From Phascolarctobacterium faecium DSM 14760 (GTDB lineage: Bacteria; Bacillota; Negativicutes; Acidaminococcales; Acidaminococcaceae): a stretch of DNA of 64,000 bases. The stretch covers positions 1 through 64,000 of the forward strand of contig NZ_QLTS01000009.1 of the NCBI RefSeq assembly GCF_003269275.1, written 5' to 3'. Shown here piece after piece: positions 8,246 to 17,371 of the stretch (positions are counted from its first letter, which is position 1; every line of letters begins with the position of its first letter). The translations under genes were made by a program, and so were the position numbers. The notes below the pieces were generated by a model. That model was not told the origin of the DNA and made no database searches. It was given only the letters and a program-made list of their open reading frames with translations.

Positions 8246-9325
8246 CTATTGACGTTCGTTCAAAATGCGTTTAAAGATTGCAAACATGACTTCTGCTACG
8301 TCATCATTAAATTTGATTGCTATGGATTCACCGTCTTTTTTTGTAAAATAAATGATATTTACTGAAAGATTGGCATTATCCAAATCGTTGAGTTCTACAA
8401 CCTTTGCCATTTTGTTGCTTAAATAAATGATGCGCTGGTTCGTAAAGAAAAGATAGCCGATATCGACAACAGCGGTTACTTCTTCAGTAAAATGGGGATG
8501 TTCGATTTTTTCGCCTTTAAAAGAAATTGTTTCGTCTATTTCCAAGCGGCGGGTCAATTCAAAATAGTTATCTTCTTTCTCTATTGTTTTATGTTCGCAG
8601 AAACCTGCCTGCTGAGCTGCGGCATGACATATTTCTCCTTCGTTCAGCGGAAAGTCGACTTTGATATCTCCTAAAGGAGCATTTTCGGCTGACCATAAAT
8701 AACGGTATTTATCTAAAGCATTTTGAATATTGGGTTTGAATTCATAAGGTATATCGAGTTTTGTACAAATTTCCCTCAAAGCGGTTTCTTCATCAGGACT
8801 GAACCGCTGCTGCTCAGCTATTTCGTCAAATTTTTTATTCAAGTAGTCGTGAAATACCTGAACTCGTATATCATAGCCATCTTCGTAATCATAACCAAAA
8901 ACATTATTGATTTCGCTGATTGTTAGAGGTTCTTCTCCACTGATTATTTTTCGACAGCGAGAGAAGTAAGCTACTTTTTTAGCTCCGTTATCAGCTAAAC
9001 GCTGTAATTTTTCTGGAAGTTCTAAAACTTGAGCGAGATGTTTTGTTTCTTCGAAAACGGGGTCATCTTTGCTTACTGCGCTAATATATACATGGTCGGC
9101 TACCTTACGGTACATACTGCTGCGGTATTCGATATTGCTGCTGTCAAATTTTGCTCCCCAGTTTTTGATAAAATTGCTGACGATCTCTTCGGTTAATTCA
9201 GTAGCAGCAGTACTTTCTGCCAAAAAATTATTTATTTCAACTAAGGCGTTATGACCGGGCTTACTGCCAAAGAGCCTGCTCATCATTCCCTGGGTCTCTA
9301 ATTCCTGCTTTTCAAATCCGTTCAC
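8246..9325 (-). CDS. Uncharacterised cytoplasmic protein with a PH/GRAM-like C-terminus
   Basis: The 359-residue product has no signal peptide or membrane span. Its last 70 residues (VVDIGYLFFTNQRIIYLSNKMAKVVELNDL) resemble the short beta-rich PH/GRAM-like modules of bacterial proteins; the rest is helical and unassigned. The start is GTG 9325 with AGGAG seven bases upstream; the longer frame would add a hydrophobic stretch translated from AT-rich leader DNA, which I reject. The GNAT gene follows after 17 bases on the same strand. I do not recognise a function. Confidence 0.65.
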   Translation of the reverse strand: MNGFEKQELETQGMMSRLFGSKPGHNALVEINNFLAESTAATELTEEIVSNFIKNWGAKFDSSNIEYRSSMYRKVADHVYISAVSKDDPVFEETKHLAQVLELPEKLQRLADNGAKKVAYFSRCRKIISGEEPLTISEINNVFGYDYEDGYDIRVQVFHDYLNKKFDEIAEQQRFSPDEETALREICTKLDIPYEFKPNIQNALDKYRYLWSAENAPLGDIKVDFPLNEGEICHAAAQQAGFCEHKTIEKEDNYFELTRRLEIDETISFKGEKIEHPHFTEEVTAVVDIGYLFFTNQRIIYLSNKMAKVVELNDLDNANLSVNIIYFTKKDGESIAIKFNDDVAEVMFAIFKRILNERQ

Positions 9326-9547
9326 TGGTGTGCTCCTTTTCTTAGCTAAATTAAATGATATTGTAAATAATATTATAGATATTATACAAGAAAAACTGTA
9401 AAAAGTCATTTGCCCAATTTGTTAAGAAAAAATTATAGGCAGTAGTTATTTTGTTGCTGCGGCGGTTGAAAAACAGTTTTATGAGTTTTTTTTATATAAA
9501 TGCTATGATATAATCAAATTAATAATAGTTGGTTTGGAGATGAGTCT

Positions 9548-10777
9548 ATGTCCTTGTTGGATGAGAGAGGCACAGGGGCTATCAGCTGGCAGCGTAATTT
9601 AGCCGTATTATGGTGTGGCGTGTTTTTTGCATGCGCCAGTTATACGATGGTAGTTCCGTTTTTACCTGTTTATTTACTACAAGAGCTGCATGTTGAAAGT
9701 AGTGAAGTAAATTTTTGGAGCGGTCTTGTCTATTCGGTAACTTTTTTAGGCGCTTCGATTATGGCCCCGTATTGGGGGGCAAGAGCTGACAGGGTTGGTC
9801 AGCGGCGTATGGCGATACGTGCAGGATTTGGTCTCGCATTTACCTACTGGCTGGCAGGAATTTCGCAATCGCCGGAACAGCTTTTAGGTGTGCGTATTTT
9901 GACTGGTTTAATCAGCGGATTTGTACCTGCATCTATGTCGCTGGTGTCTTCGACACTGCCTGAAAGCCGCATGGGCTGGGGAATGGGCCTGATGCAGACT
10001 GCGGTTGCCAGCGGCAGTATTTTAGGACCGATGATGGGCGGTTATTTTAGTTCTTGGTTTGGTATGAGACTATCTTTTTTTGTTGCCAGCTGTTGTTTAG
10101 GATTGGCGACAGTAATGGTTGTGCTTTTTGTTCGAGATGTGCCGCACAGCCAGGAAGAACAGAAAACAAAAATCAATTTGTGGCAGGATCTGCAGGAGTC
10201 TTTGCATAATAAAGGGCTGCTGTATGTAATGACGATGTTCTTTCTGATCCAGGTCTGTACGATGATCATTCAGCCTTTGGTAACTATGTATGTTTCGCAT
10301 TTGATGGGTAGAATGGATGAATCGGTCGTTAAAGCTGCCGGTATTATTTTTTCGCTGGCAGGTATAGCCGGTATCATTGCAGCTCCGTTTTGGGGCAAAC
10401 GTGGTCAACAGCTAGGTTACACTAAGGTGCTCTGTTTTGTTTTATTTTGTGCCGGCGCTATCAATCTGTGTCAGATTTTTGTGCAGGATATCTGGCAGTT
10501 TGCAGGGATCCAGTTCGTATACGGTTTATTCCTGGCAGGAGCTGTACCTAATGTTAACGCCCGCCTGGTAGAGGTCACAGATCCGTCAATGCGCGGTAAG
10601 GCTTTTGGTCTGGTTACTTCAGCACAGCAGTTCGGCGGTGTTATAGGTCCTCTGCTGGGAGGTTTTTTGGGCGGCTATATGCTTACACGTCATATTCTGG
10701 TCATTACGGGAATTATTTTACTGCTGGCAGGCAGTTATACGTATTTTACGAAAGTGAAAAAGACTGCGGAAGTTTAA
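9548..10777 (+). CDS. Major facilitator superfamily efflux transporter
   Basis: A 409-residue, twelve-span carrier of the drug:proton antiporter type. The loop between spans 2 and 3 carries motif A as GARADRVGQRRMAI, and a second half-signature appears as PFWGKRGQQLG. The first half has the proline/glycine-rich ASGSILGPMMGGYFSSWFG stretch of the antiporter motif C region. Family members of this type (MdtG/YfmO-like) expel hydrophobic compounds. It is a single gene starting at ATG 9548. Substrate cannot be predicted. Confidence 0.9.
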   Translation: MSLLDERGTGAISWQRNLAVLWCGVFFACASYTMVVPFLPVYLLQELHVESSEVNFWSGLVYSVTFLGASIMAPYWGARADRVGQRRMAIRAGFGLAFTYWLAGISQSPEQLLGVRILTGLISGFVPASMSLVSSTLPESRMGWGMGLMQTAVASGSILGPMMGGYFSSWFGMRLSFFVASCCLGLATVMVVLFVRDVPHSQEEQKTKINLWQDLQESLHNKGLLYVMTMFFLIQVCTMIIQPLVTMYVSHLMGRMDESVVKAAGIIFSLAGIAGIIAAPFWGKRGQQLGYTKVLCFVLFCAGAINLCQIFVQDIWQFAGIQFVYGLFLAGAVPNVNARLVEVTDPSMRGKAFGLVTSAQQFGGVIGPLLGGFLGGYMLTRHILVITGIILLLAGSYTYFTKVKKTAEV

Positions 10778-10833
10778 GGAACGGTTTAAAAACTTACATT
10801 ATGAAACTTTAGTGAATTACAAGGCCTGTGCTC

Positions 10834-10862
10834 TTGACTAAAATTTAATTTGAGTGAATAAT
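10834..10862 (+). promoter_or_regulatory. Promoter of the carbonic anhydrase gene
   Basis: TTGACT (10834-10839), 17 bases, AATAAT (10857-10862). Confidence 0.45.
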
Positions 10863-10909
10863 TAAGATAGTAACGGATACTGATTATCACATGAAAGTGA
10901 GTGATTTAT

Positions 10910-11461
10910 ATGTTAAAAGAATTTGAAGGGCAAATGCCTAAAATCGACAAAAAAGCACATGCTTTTGAAAGTGCCGATCTGATTGGTAAAGTAGAAATGA
11001 AAGAATACAGCAGTGCATGGTTCAATGTTACTATTCGCGGCGATGTTAATCGTATAGAAGTAGGACGCTACAGCAATATCCAGGATAACTGCTGCCTGCA
11101 TGTTGCCGATGATTATGCCTGCATTGTTGGTGATTTTGTTACTGTCGGTCATGGTGCTATCCTGCACGCCTGTACTGTGGAAGATCATTGCCTGATAGGG
11201 ATGCATGCTACCGTACTTGATGGCAGCGTTATAGGACATGGCTCCATTGTAGCAGCTGGCGCAGTGGTGACAAAGGGAACTAAAGTACCGCCGTTTTCAC
11301 TGGTTGCCGGCATTCCCGCCAAAGTGATCAAAACTCTTGACGAAAGTAATCTGGATAATATTCATGCACAGGCTGTTAAATATAAAGATTTGTGGAGCAA
11401 ACGCCACAATATCATGCCGGATATTGACGGCGAAACTTATCATGGTGAAAAAATAGTATAG
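10910..11461 (+). CDS. Gamma-class carbonic anhydrase family protein
   Basis: A 183-residue left-handed beta-helix protein. Hexapeptide turns run from about residue 12 to 140, and the three metal-ligand His of gamma carbonic anhydrases are visible in [14 protein letters not shown] and GMHATV. The family hydrates CO2 or, in the YrdA/PaaY branch, has uncertain activity. A C-terminal helix follows the helix body. ATG 10910 fits the ribosome site better than the GTG at 10901. It is a single gene ending in its own terminator. Confidence 0.88.
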   Translation: MLKEFEGQMPKIDKKAHAFESADLIGKVEMKEYSSAWFNVTIRGDVNRIEVGRYSNIQDNCCLHVADDYACIVGDFVTVGHGAILHACTVEDHCLIGMHATVLDGSVIGHGSIVAAGAVVTKGTKVPPFSLVAGIPAKVIKTLDESNLDNIHAQAVKYKDLWSKRHNIMPDIDGETYHGEKIV

Positions 11462-11470
11462 AATATAAGT

Positions 11471-11503
11471 AAAAGGAGCTGCTGCTGCAGCTCCTTTTTA
11501 ATT
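11471..11503 (+). terminator. Intrinsic terminator
   Basis: AAAAGGAGCTGC (11471-11482) pairs with GCAGCTCCTTTT (11487-11498), ending in T and A/T. Confidence 0.85.
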
Positions 11504-11577
11504 TGCTGTACGGCAGGAATAAACATTTCAGGCGGCGAATATATACGCTAGCTGAATTCGTGAAAGGAGTTTTAAAA

Positions 11578-12804
11578 ATGAAAGATACGATAAAAGAATA
11601 TTTGGCAGGTCAGTATGACGCTTATGTAAAAGATTTGGAGACGCTGACTAATATCGATTCAGGGAATGGAGATTTGCAGGGAACGGAAGCTGCTAATAAG
11701 TTTGTCGCGGAAAAAATGCAGGAGCTCGGAGCTGTTACTGAATTCCGTTATAATGACAGGGCGTGCCATCTGATTTCTCGCCTGAAGGGAAGCGGAAAAT
11801 TGAGTATTCTGCTTGTTGCACATGTTGACACGGTATTCAACCGCGGTGAAGCGGCTAAACGTCCTTTTAAGGTTGATGAGAATGGATTTGCCTGGGGGCC
11901 TGGCGTCGGTGATGACAAGGCTACTGTAGTGGAAGTTATTTACGGGTTAAAAGCTTTGCTGAAAGCAGGATTTTCTGATTTTAAAGAAATTATTTATTAT
12001 ACCAACGGCGAAGAAGAAGGCGGCTCCCCGACTGCCGAAGCGATTGTGGCAGAGCTTTCTCAGCAGGCAGATTTTGCCGTTATTATGGACGTAGCCCGTC
12101 CTAACTGGGGCATCGTTACACAGCGTAAGGGTAATGCAAAGTATAAGGTTCAGGTAACAGGGATTGGCGGACATCATGGCAATGCTTCACAGCATTGCGC
12201 CAATGCTATTCATCAGCTTGCTTATACAATTACAGAGCTGCATAAATTAGCAAGCCCTATGCCTGGAGATCCGGCAGATTTTACAGCAAAAGCGTTAGCT
12301 GATCGCGGCATTGTTGATTCTGGACAGTTTATTCCTCAGAATACTGTCAATGTCGGCGTTATTGGATCGACCAATGACAAGATCAGTGTCATTCCCGGCG
12401 ATGCTTATTGTGAAGTCAATGTTCGTTGTTTTTCTGTAGCGGAGCAGGAACGGTTGGACAGAGAGATCAAGGCTTTAGCAGATAAAGCAGTTGTTGCCGG
12501 AACTAAAGTTGAAATTACGGGCGGTATTGTTACAGGACCGATGGAGAAAACGCCGCAGGTCCAGAAGATGGTTGATGTTTACAGCAGGATCGTCAGGGAT
12601 GAATTTGGTGGTAATGTTACTGAATGGGTCGCCGGTGGATTGACTGACGGTAACAGAACTGCAAAATATATTCCTACTCTAGATGCATTGGGAGTAGAAA
12701 ACTACGATGAGCATACTGATCATGAATCCGTTGATTTAAAAACAGCTGTTCCCAGAACTACAGCTTTCGCTCTGACTTTAGCAGAGCTAACAAAAATATT
12801 TTAA
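11578..12804 (+). CDS. M20-family zinc metallopeptidase (glutamate carboxypeptidase-like)
   Basis: A cytoplasmic two-zinc exopeptidase of 408 residues. Zinc and catalytic motifs appear in order: VAHVDTVF, GPGVGDDKA, NGEEEGGS (catalytic and ligand Glu), MDVARPNWG, and the C-terminal DEHTDHES. The inserted dimerisation domain begins at IGGHHGNASQHCANAIHQL. This order matches the CPG2/ArgE-DapE group, which trims C-terminal amino acids from small substrates. The start is ATG 11578 preceded by AAAGGAG. The upstream in-frame extension runs through the previous terminator and is rejected. Confidence 0.9.
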   Translation: MKDTIKEYLAGQYDAYVKDLETLTNIDSGNGDLQGTEAANKFVAEKMQELGAVTEFRYNDRACHLISRLKGSGKLSILLVAHVDTVFNRGEAAKRPFKVDENGFAWGPGVGDDKATVVEVIYGLKALLKAGFSDFKEIIYYTNGEEEGGSPTAEAIVAELSQQADFAVIMDVARPNWGIVTQRKGNAKYKVQVTGIGGHHGNASQHCANAIHQLAYTITELHKLASPMPGDPADFTAKALADRGIVDSGQFIPQNTVNVGVIGSTNDKISVIPGDAYCEVNVRCFSVAEQERLDREIKALADKAVVAGTKVEITGGIVTGPMEKTPQVQKMVDVYSRIVRDEFGGNVTEWVAGGLTDGNRTAKYIPTLDALGVENYDEHTDHESVDLKTAVPRTTAFALTLAELTKIF

Positions 12805-12814
12805 TTTTTTTGTT

Positions 12815-12837
12815 GCAGGCAGTCGCAGACTGCCTGC
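12815..12837. other. Perfect 10-bp hairpin after the peptidase gene
   Basis: GCAGGCAGTC and GACTGCCTGC flank a three-base loop. The T tract lies before rather than after it on the + strand, so it is a poor intrinsic terminator. Confidence 0.4.
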
Positions 12838-12891
12838 AGTTATGTTAAACTAATAAAGATATGATAAATCTGTAAGGTAAGGGATGAAAGC

Positions 12892-13776
12892 ATGGGAAAA
12901 AAAGACAATAAATATTCTAACGCAGCGACATCATTGAGTGAAGGTGGTATTTTTGGGTTAGGACGTCCTATTGATTTTACTGATGGGATAACAAGAATAG
13001 CACTTATCTGTACTATTTTAACGTCGGTAGCGGCAACTTTTTGGAAAACTATGGGCGGTGCCGATACAGAAACTGCCATGTATTTTGGGCTCAATACGGC
13101 TGCTGCGTTTTTCTTTTCCTGGCTGATTGCCCAGGAGCTTGATCCGGATCGCAAGCTGGGTGGTATTATTGGCGGAGGGCTGAGTATTGTCGCTGCTTTG
13201 ACTCTGGGAGAAGGTAATGTTCTTGTTCTGCTGTGGCTGCTGTTTATCCTGCGGATGCTAAACCGTACTTCCGGTTCGCGGCACAAGATCGGGGATAATG
13301 TTTTCTTGATTTTTATTGCCTATTGGCTTGGGAAAGATGGATATTGGCTTTATCCAGTACTTACGGGCACGGCGTATATTATTGAAAGCCAGATCAGGGG
13401 CGGATATTACAGGAGCCTGTATTTAGGCGGTTTGGCGTTTGCTGTTACAGCAATGGCCGACACTTCTATGAAAGCGCACAGTCTTTCGATGATTTATGTC
13501 TATCTGATGGCGCTTTGTTTTATTTTGTTTTTACCTGAAATAAGAATGGCGGCAGTAACAGAAGCCAAAGGTGATATTGACGGAAAACGTATCAGTCCGC
13601 AGAGACTACAGGTGGCACAAGGCGCTTTTCTGATGATAGGGTTTTCAGTGCCGTGGGTACATGGCGACGCACAGGCTGCTGCGCTGACACCAGCCTGGAT
13701 GGCCGGAATAGGTGTAGGCGTTTTTCTGCTTGTTGATGCTATTCAAAAAGCTATGTTTGAAAAAAATAAACAATAA
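12892..13776 (+). CDS. Polytopic membrane protein of unknown function
   Basis: The 294-residue product has roughly seven to eight hydrophobic segments, including IALICTILTSVAATF, AAAFFFSWLIA, VLVLLWLLFIL, FLIFIAYWLG and a final ALTPAWMAGIGVGVFLLVDAI. The N-terminal 25 residues are polar. I recognise no catalytic or transport motif. It starts at ATG 12892 behind AAGGGATG and is followed after 18 bases by the cyclophilin gene with its own AGGAGG. Confidence 0.7.
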   Translation: MGKKDNKYSNAATSLSEGGIFGLGRPIDFTDGITRIALICTILTSVAATFWKTMGGADTETAMYFGLNTAAAFFFSWLIAQELDPDRKLGGIIGGGLSIVAALTLGEGNVLVLLWLLFILRMLNRTSGSRHKIGDNVFLIFIAYWLGKDGYWLYPVLTGTAYIIESQIRGGYYRSLYLGGLAFAVTAMADTSMKAHSLSMIYVYLMALCFILFLPEIRMAAVTEAKGDIDGKRISPQRLQVAQGAFLMIGFSVPWVHGDAQAAALTPAWMAGIGVGVFLLVDAIQKAMFEKNKQ

Positions 13777-13794
13777 ATTCAGGAGGTTTTTTAA

Positions 13795-14265
13795 ATGAGT
13801 GAAAACAGAAAAATCAGATTTACAACTAATAAAGGAGAATTTATCGTCGAAATGTTCGAAGATAAAGCGCCCAAAACGACTAAAAATTTTATTGAATTGA
13901 CAGAAAAAGGCTTTTATAATGGCGTAGTATTTCATCGTGTTATCGACGGCTTTATGATTCAGGGCGGTGACCCTACCGGTACTGGTATGGGTGGACCAGG
14001 GTATAAAATTGATGACGAATTTGGTGAGGGGCTGCAGCATGATGACGAAGGTGTTCTTTCAATGGCTAATGCCGGGCCCAACACTGGCGGCAGTCAGTTT
14101 TTTATCACTTTAGCACCTACACCATGGCTTAACGGGCATCATGCTATTTTCGGCAAAGTTGTTGAAGGGATGGATATTGTACGGTTGATTGGTGTAGTAC
14201 CTACGGATTTTCGCGATCGCCCTAAAGATCCTGTAATTATGGAAACTGTAGAGGTTATAAAATAA
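13795..14265 (+). CDS. ppiB: Peptidyl-prolyl cis-trans isomerase, cyclophilin type
   Basis: A 156-residue single-domain cyclophilin that isomerises X-Pro bonds. The core is intact: [19 protein letters not shown] carries the catalytic Arg and Phe/Met/Gln residues, and [10 protein letters not shown] plus [12 protein letters not shown] complete the pocket. There is no signal peptide, so it acts in the cytoplasm. Its stop codon is followed one base later by the TTG start of the GIY-YIG gene, pointing to translational coupling. Confidence 0.95.
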   Translation: MSENRKIRFTTNKGEFIVEMFEDKAPKTTKNFIELTEKGFYNGVVFHRVIDGFMIQGGDPTGTGMGGPGYKIDDEFGEGLQHDDEGVLSMANAGPNTGGSQFFITLAPTPWLNGHHAIFGKVVEGMDIVRLIGVVPTDFRDRPKDPVIMETVEVIK

Positions 14266-14266
14266 T

Positions 14267-14521
14267 TTGCCTGCGTATGTTTACATATTACGCTGTCGTG
14301 ATGAATCACTTTATACCGGCTGGACAAATGATTTGGAAAAGCGGCTTGAAGCGCATAACAGCGGTAAAGGAGCAAAATATACCCGTGGGCGCTGTCCTGT
14401 AACTTTGGTCTATAGTGAAACGCTGTCAACTAAGGAAGAAGCGCTGCATCGCGAATGTGAAATCAAAAAAATGACTAAAACTGCTAAATTAGCCTTAATT
14501 AAGCAAAATATGAAGGAATAG
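14267..14521 (+). CDS. GIY-YIG domain protein (UPF0213/YhbQ-YazA type)
   Basis: The 84-residue product is one GIY-YIG nuclease-like domain: AYVYILRCRDESLYTGWTNDLEKRL, with an Arg in the helix and Glu in the late HRECEIKKM segment. The YhbQ/YazA group has poorly defined roles, probably DNA-related. The start is TTG 14267, immediately after the ppiB stop, with GAGG at the end of ppiB acting as ribosome site. Confidence 0.88.
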   Translation: MPAYVYILRCRDESLYTGWTNDLEKRLEAHNSGKGAKYTRGRCPVTLVYSETLSTKEEALHRECEIKKMTKTAKLALIKQNMKE

Positions 14522-14564
14522 AAGCAAAAATATTAAAAAAATTACAAAAAATAGCAAAAGAGAG

Positions 14565-14593
14565 TTGCTTTATTGTAAATAATAGGCTATAAT
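14565..14593 (+). promoter_or_regulatory. Promoter of the cold-shock gene
   Basis: TTGCTT (14565-14570), 17 bases, consensus TATAAT (14588-14593). The transcript has a leader of about 50 bases. Confidence 0.75.
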
Positions 14594-14652
14594 GGGCTGG
14601 TGAGTGAGATGTTCTAGCTCCTCATTAAAGTAATTTTTAGGAGGCCCAGAAA

Positions 14653-14850
14653 ATGACTGGCAAAGTAAAATGGTTTAACGCAGAAAAAGGTTATGGTTTC
14701 ATCGAACGCGAAGATGGTGGCGACGTATTCGTACATTTCTCCGCTATTCAATCCGAAGGTTTCAAAACTCTTGAAGAAGGTCAAGCAGTTGAATTTGACG
14801 TTGTTCAAGGCAACCGCGGTGAACAAGCTGCCAACGTTGTTCGTCTGTAA
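14653..14850 (+). CDS. Cold-shock protein, CspA family
   Basis: A 65-residue single cold-shock domain that binds single-stranded RNA/DNA and melts RNA structures. RNP1 (KGYGFIE) and RNP2 (DVFVHFSAI) are intact. AGGAGG lies upstream of the ATG and the codons are strongly biased, as in highly expressed genes. It is monocistronic between its own promoter and terminator. Confidence 0.97.
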   Translation: MTGKVKWFNAEKGYGFIEREDGGDVFVHFSAIQSEGFKTLEEGQAVEFDVVQGNRGEQAANVVRL

Positions 14851-14903
14851 TTGATATAGATTAAAATTTTTTTTAATATATAGCAGCATATGAACAGAAA
14901 AGT

Positions 14904-14937
14904 AAGGCGCTACCTTTAAGGTAGCGCCTTTTTTCCT
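14904..14937 (+). terminator. Intrinsic terminator of the csp gene
   Basis: AAGGCGCTACCTT pairs with AAGGTAGCGCCTT, followed by TTTTCC and T. Confidence 0.9.
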
Positions 14938-15076
14938 TTTTATAAAATTTTGAGTTTAATGACAGGCGTAAAATTTTAATTACGCAGCAGTTGTGTTGTA
15001 GTGTTATGAACTTTATTGCTATAATGAGAGTTAACAAGAAACGTGAAATTATTTTTAGGAAAGGAAGTGTAAAGCA

Positions 15077-17230
15077 TTGGAAAATATACTGCAGGGACTT
15101 AATGCGTCTCAGCTTGAAGCTGTTACTTCTACGGAAGGATTTATACGTGTTATAGCTGGAGCAGGGTCAGGTAAAACAAGGGCTCTGGCTCGGCGTTTTG
15201 CCTATCTGGTCAATGAAATCGGAATTTTGCCGGGGAATATTCTATGTGTAACTTTTACTAATAAATCGGCGAATGAAATGCGTCAGCGAATCCATAACCT
15301 GACTGGTGATAATGATACTGGTTATATCAGTACTTTCCATAGTTTCTGCGTATCTGTTTTACAGGAGGACAGCCATGCTCTGCAATATCCAAAAAGCTTT
15401 CTTGTTTTAGACAATTCTGATATCGATTCTATGCTGAAAATTATTTACGAGGAACGTGGATTGACGCTTAGAAATATGACTTTCAGTAAAGCACGGGATA
15501 TGATTGAAATCAGAAAACTAATTAAAGAACCGAAATATTATCTGGATATGCTCAATATGTCATTAGATACATTGAGACAGAAATATCTTACTGCAACAGA
15601 GCCGTCTGATATAATTTTTTATGGTTATTTATATCAGGAGAAAAAATGCTTCGGACTAGATTATAATGATTTAATTAAATTTACCTTATATATTTTCGAA
15701 CAAAATGAAGCTGTTAAAATAAAATGGCAGCAACGTTTGGAATATATCATGATTGATGAATTTCAGGATATTGATGAACTGCAGTACAAATTGATGTCAG
15801 TATTGTGTGGTTACCATAAAAATCTGTTTATCGTCGGGGATCCAGACCAGACGATTTATACCTGGCGCGGTGCTAATGTGCGCTATTTACTGGATTTTGA
15901 TAAGATTTTTCCAAGTGTAAAAACTATAATGATGATGCAGAATTATCGCTCTACACCGCAGATAGTTTCGGTCGTTAATGATTTGATTGATAAAAATAAG
16001 TTTAGGATCAAGAAAAATCTTATGCCAACTATTGCAGACGGAAGGAAGGTTATATGCCATCATGCAGATACTTCTGAGCGTGAAGCGATGTGGATAGCAG
16101 AGCAGATCCAGGCATTGCATGGCGAGGGGACTTCTTACAGGGAAATCACTGTTTTATATCGTGCGCATTATATTACCAGAATCGTAGAGGAAGTTTTTTT
16201 ACGTGAAAAAATACCTTACGCTATTTACAGCGGGGTGCAGTTTTTCAACAGAATGGAAATAAAGGACGCTTTGGCATATTTACGGTTGATTGCATATAAA
16301 GATGATCTGGCGTTTTTGAGAGTAGTTAATGTTCCTAAAAGAAATCTTGGGGAGCGGCGCATAAAATTTTTGCAGGAATATGCAGTCAAGCACCAATGCT
16401 CTCTGTATATTGCTTTAGAGACAAATTTGGATAATGAAATTTTTAAAGGGACAAAAGCCGCACAGTTTGTAGCATTGATCGAAAATTTTGCCGCTAATTA
16501 TGCAGAAAGACAAATTTCGGAATTGCTGGCTGCAATTTTAAATGAGAGTGGTTATGAAAAAATGCTGCGGACAGAAGGAAGTCAGGAACGTCTGGATAAT
16601 CTGGCGGAACTTAAACAGTCGGTTTATGAATATGAAACTTCCTGCGGGGAAGAAAGTACATTGGAACATTACTTGTCACATGTTGCTTTGTTTACTAACA
16701 ACGATGCGGCTGATAATAGTGATAAAGTAAAATTAATGACGGTACATTCGGCCAAAGGTCTGGAATTTCCCTATGTATTTTTATGTGCGATGAATGAGGG
16801 TGTTTTCCCGTCTAAGAAAACAGATACTATACAAAAGATGGAGGAAGAGCGCAGACTCGCTTTTGTTGCAATGACCCGGGCACAGAAAGGGCTGTATCTT
16901 TCTGAAGCTGAAGGTAGAAATTTTGATGGCTCTCCGCGCTATCCGTCGCGTTTTCTGCTGGATATAGAGCCGGCATTGCTTGATTATACACAAAAGCCGC
17001 AGGAAGGTTTGATAATAGAAACAAAAGATTATCTTGTTATCAACGAGCGTTATCTTGCTGATGAAGAAAATCAGTTGTCACTGGCTGTTGGGCAGCGTGT
17101 AAAGCATAATATTTTCGGTTCTGGTACTGTTGTTGATGTAGATTTGATCAAGGCTGCGCATCTTGTGAAATTTGATAATATTGATACGCCGCGCAGTATT
17201 TCTTTCAGGGCGAAATTAGAAAAGGACTAG
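15077..17230 (+). CDS. UvrD/PcrA-like superfamily 1 DNA helicase
   Basis: A 717-residue ATP-driven 3'-5' helicase. Motifs appear in order: Q-motif LNASQLEAV, Walker A GAGSGKT, motif Ia TFTNKSANEM, DEFQD, GDPDQTIYTWRGA, QNYRST, VHSAKGLEF and RRLAFVAMTRAQKGLY. The C-terminus ends with a small beta-rich module (VKHNIFGSGTVVDV), as in PcrA. Members unwind DNA in excision and mismatch repair or dismantle RecA filaments. The start is TTG 15077, ten bases after AGGAAGTG. Which paralogue it is cannot be told from one sequence. Confidence 0.93.
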   Translation: MENILQGLNASQLEAVTSTEGFIRVIAGAGSGKTRALARRFAYLVNEIGILPGNILCVTFTNKSANEMRQRIHNLTGDNDTGYISTFHSFCVSVLQEDSHALQYPKSFLVLDNSDIDSMLKIIYEERGLTLRNMTFSKARDMIEIRKLIKEPKYYLDMLNMSLDTLRQKYLTATEPSDIIFYGYLYQEKKCFGLDYNDLIKFTLYIFEQNEAVKIKWQQRLEYIMIDEFQDIDELQYKLMSVLCGYHKNLFIVGDPDQTIYTWRGANVRYLLDFDKIFPSVKTIMMMQNYRSTPQIVSVVNDLIDKNKFRIKKNLMPTIADGRKVICHHADTSEREAMWIAEQIQALHGEGTSYREITVLYRAHYITRIVEEVFLREKIPYAIYSGVQFFNRMEIKDALAYLRLIAYKDDLAFLRVVNVPKRNLGERRIKFLQEYAVKHQCSLYIALETNLDNEIFKGTKAAQFVALIENFAANYAERQISELLAAILNESGYEKMLRTEGSQERLDNLAELKQSVYEYETSCGEESTLEHYLSHVALFTNNDAADNSDKVKLMTVHSAKGLEFPYVFLCAMNEGVFPSKKTDTIQKMEEERRLAFVAMTRAQKGLYLSEAEGRNFDGSPRYPSRFLLDIEPALLDYTQKPQEGLIIETKDYLVINERYLADEENQLSLAVGQRVKHNIFGSGTVVDVDLIKAAHLVKFDNIDTPRSISFRAKLEKD

Positions 17231-17265
17231 ATACTTTAGGTAAGATAATCAAAAGAAGTCGTATT

Positions 17266-17300
17266 AAACGCATTTCAATTGAGAAATGCGTTTTTCTTTT
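17266..17300 (+). terminator. Intrinsic terminator
   Basis: AAACGCATTTC pairs with GAAATGCGTTT around a short AATT loop, followed by T-rich sequence. Confidence 0.85.
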
Positions 17301-17371
17301 TGTGTTTTTCGCAGCATTCATTTATAATTATTGTAAATGATGTTAATTAATTTTAGGAGCGGAGGTGCAGT

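Noticed and set aside
9326-9409. N-terminal hydrophobic extension of the PH-like protein
   Set aside because: It is translated from AT-rich leader DNA upstream of AGGAG and GTG 9325, so the apparent membrane span is probably not made.
12815-12837. Terminator after the M20 peptidase gene
   Set aside because: The hairpin is perfect, but the T tract lies before it on the + strand and A follows it on the - strand, so neither direction gives a standard terminator.
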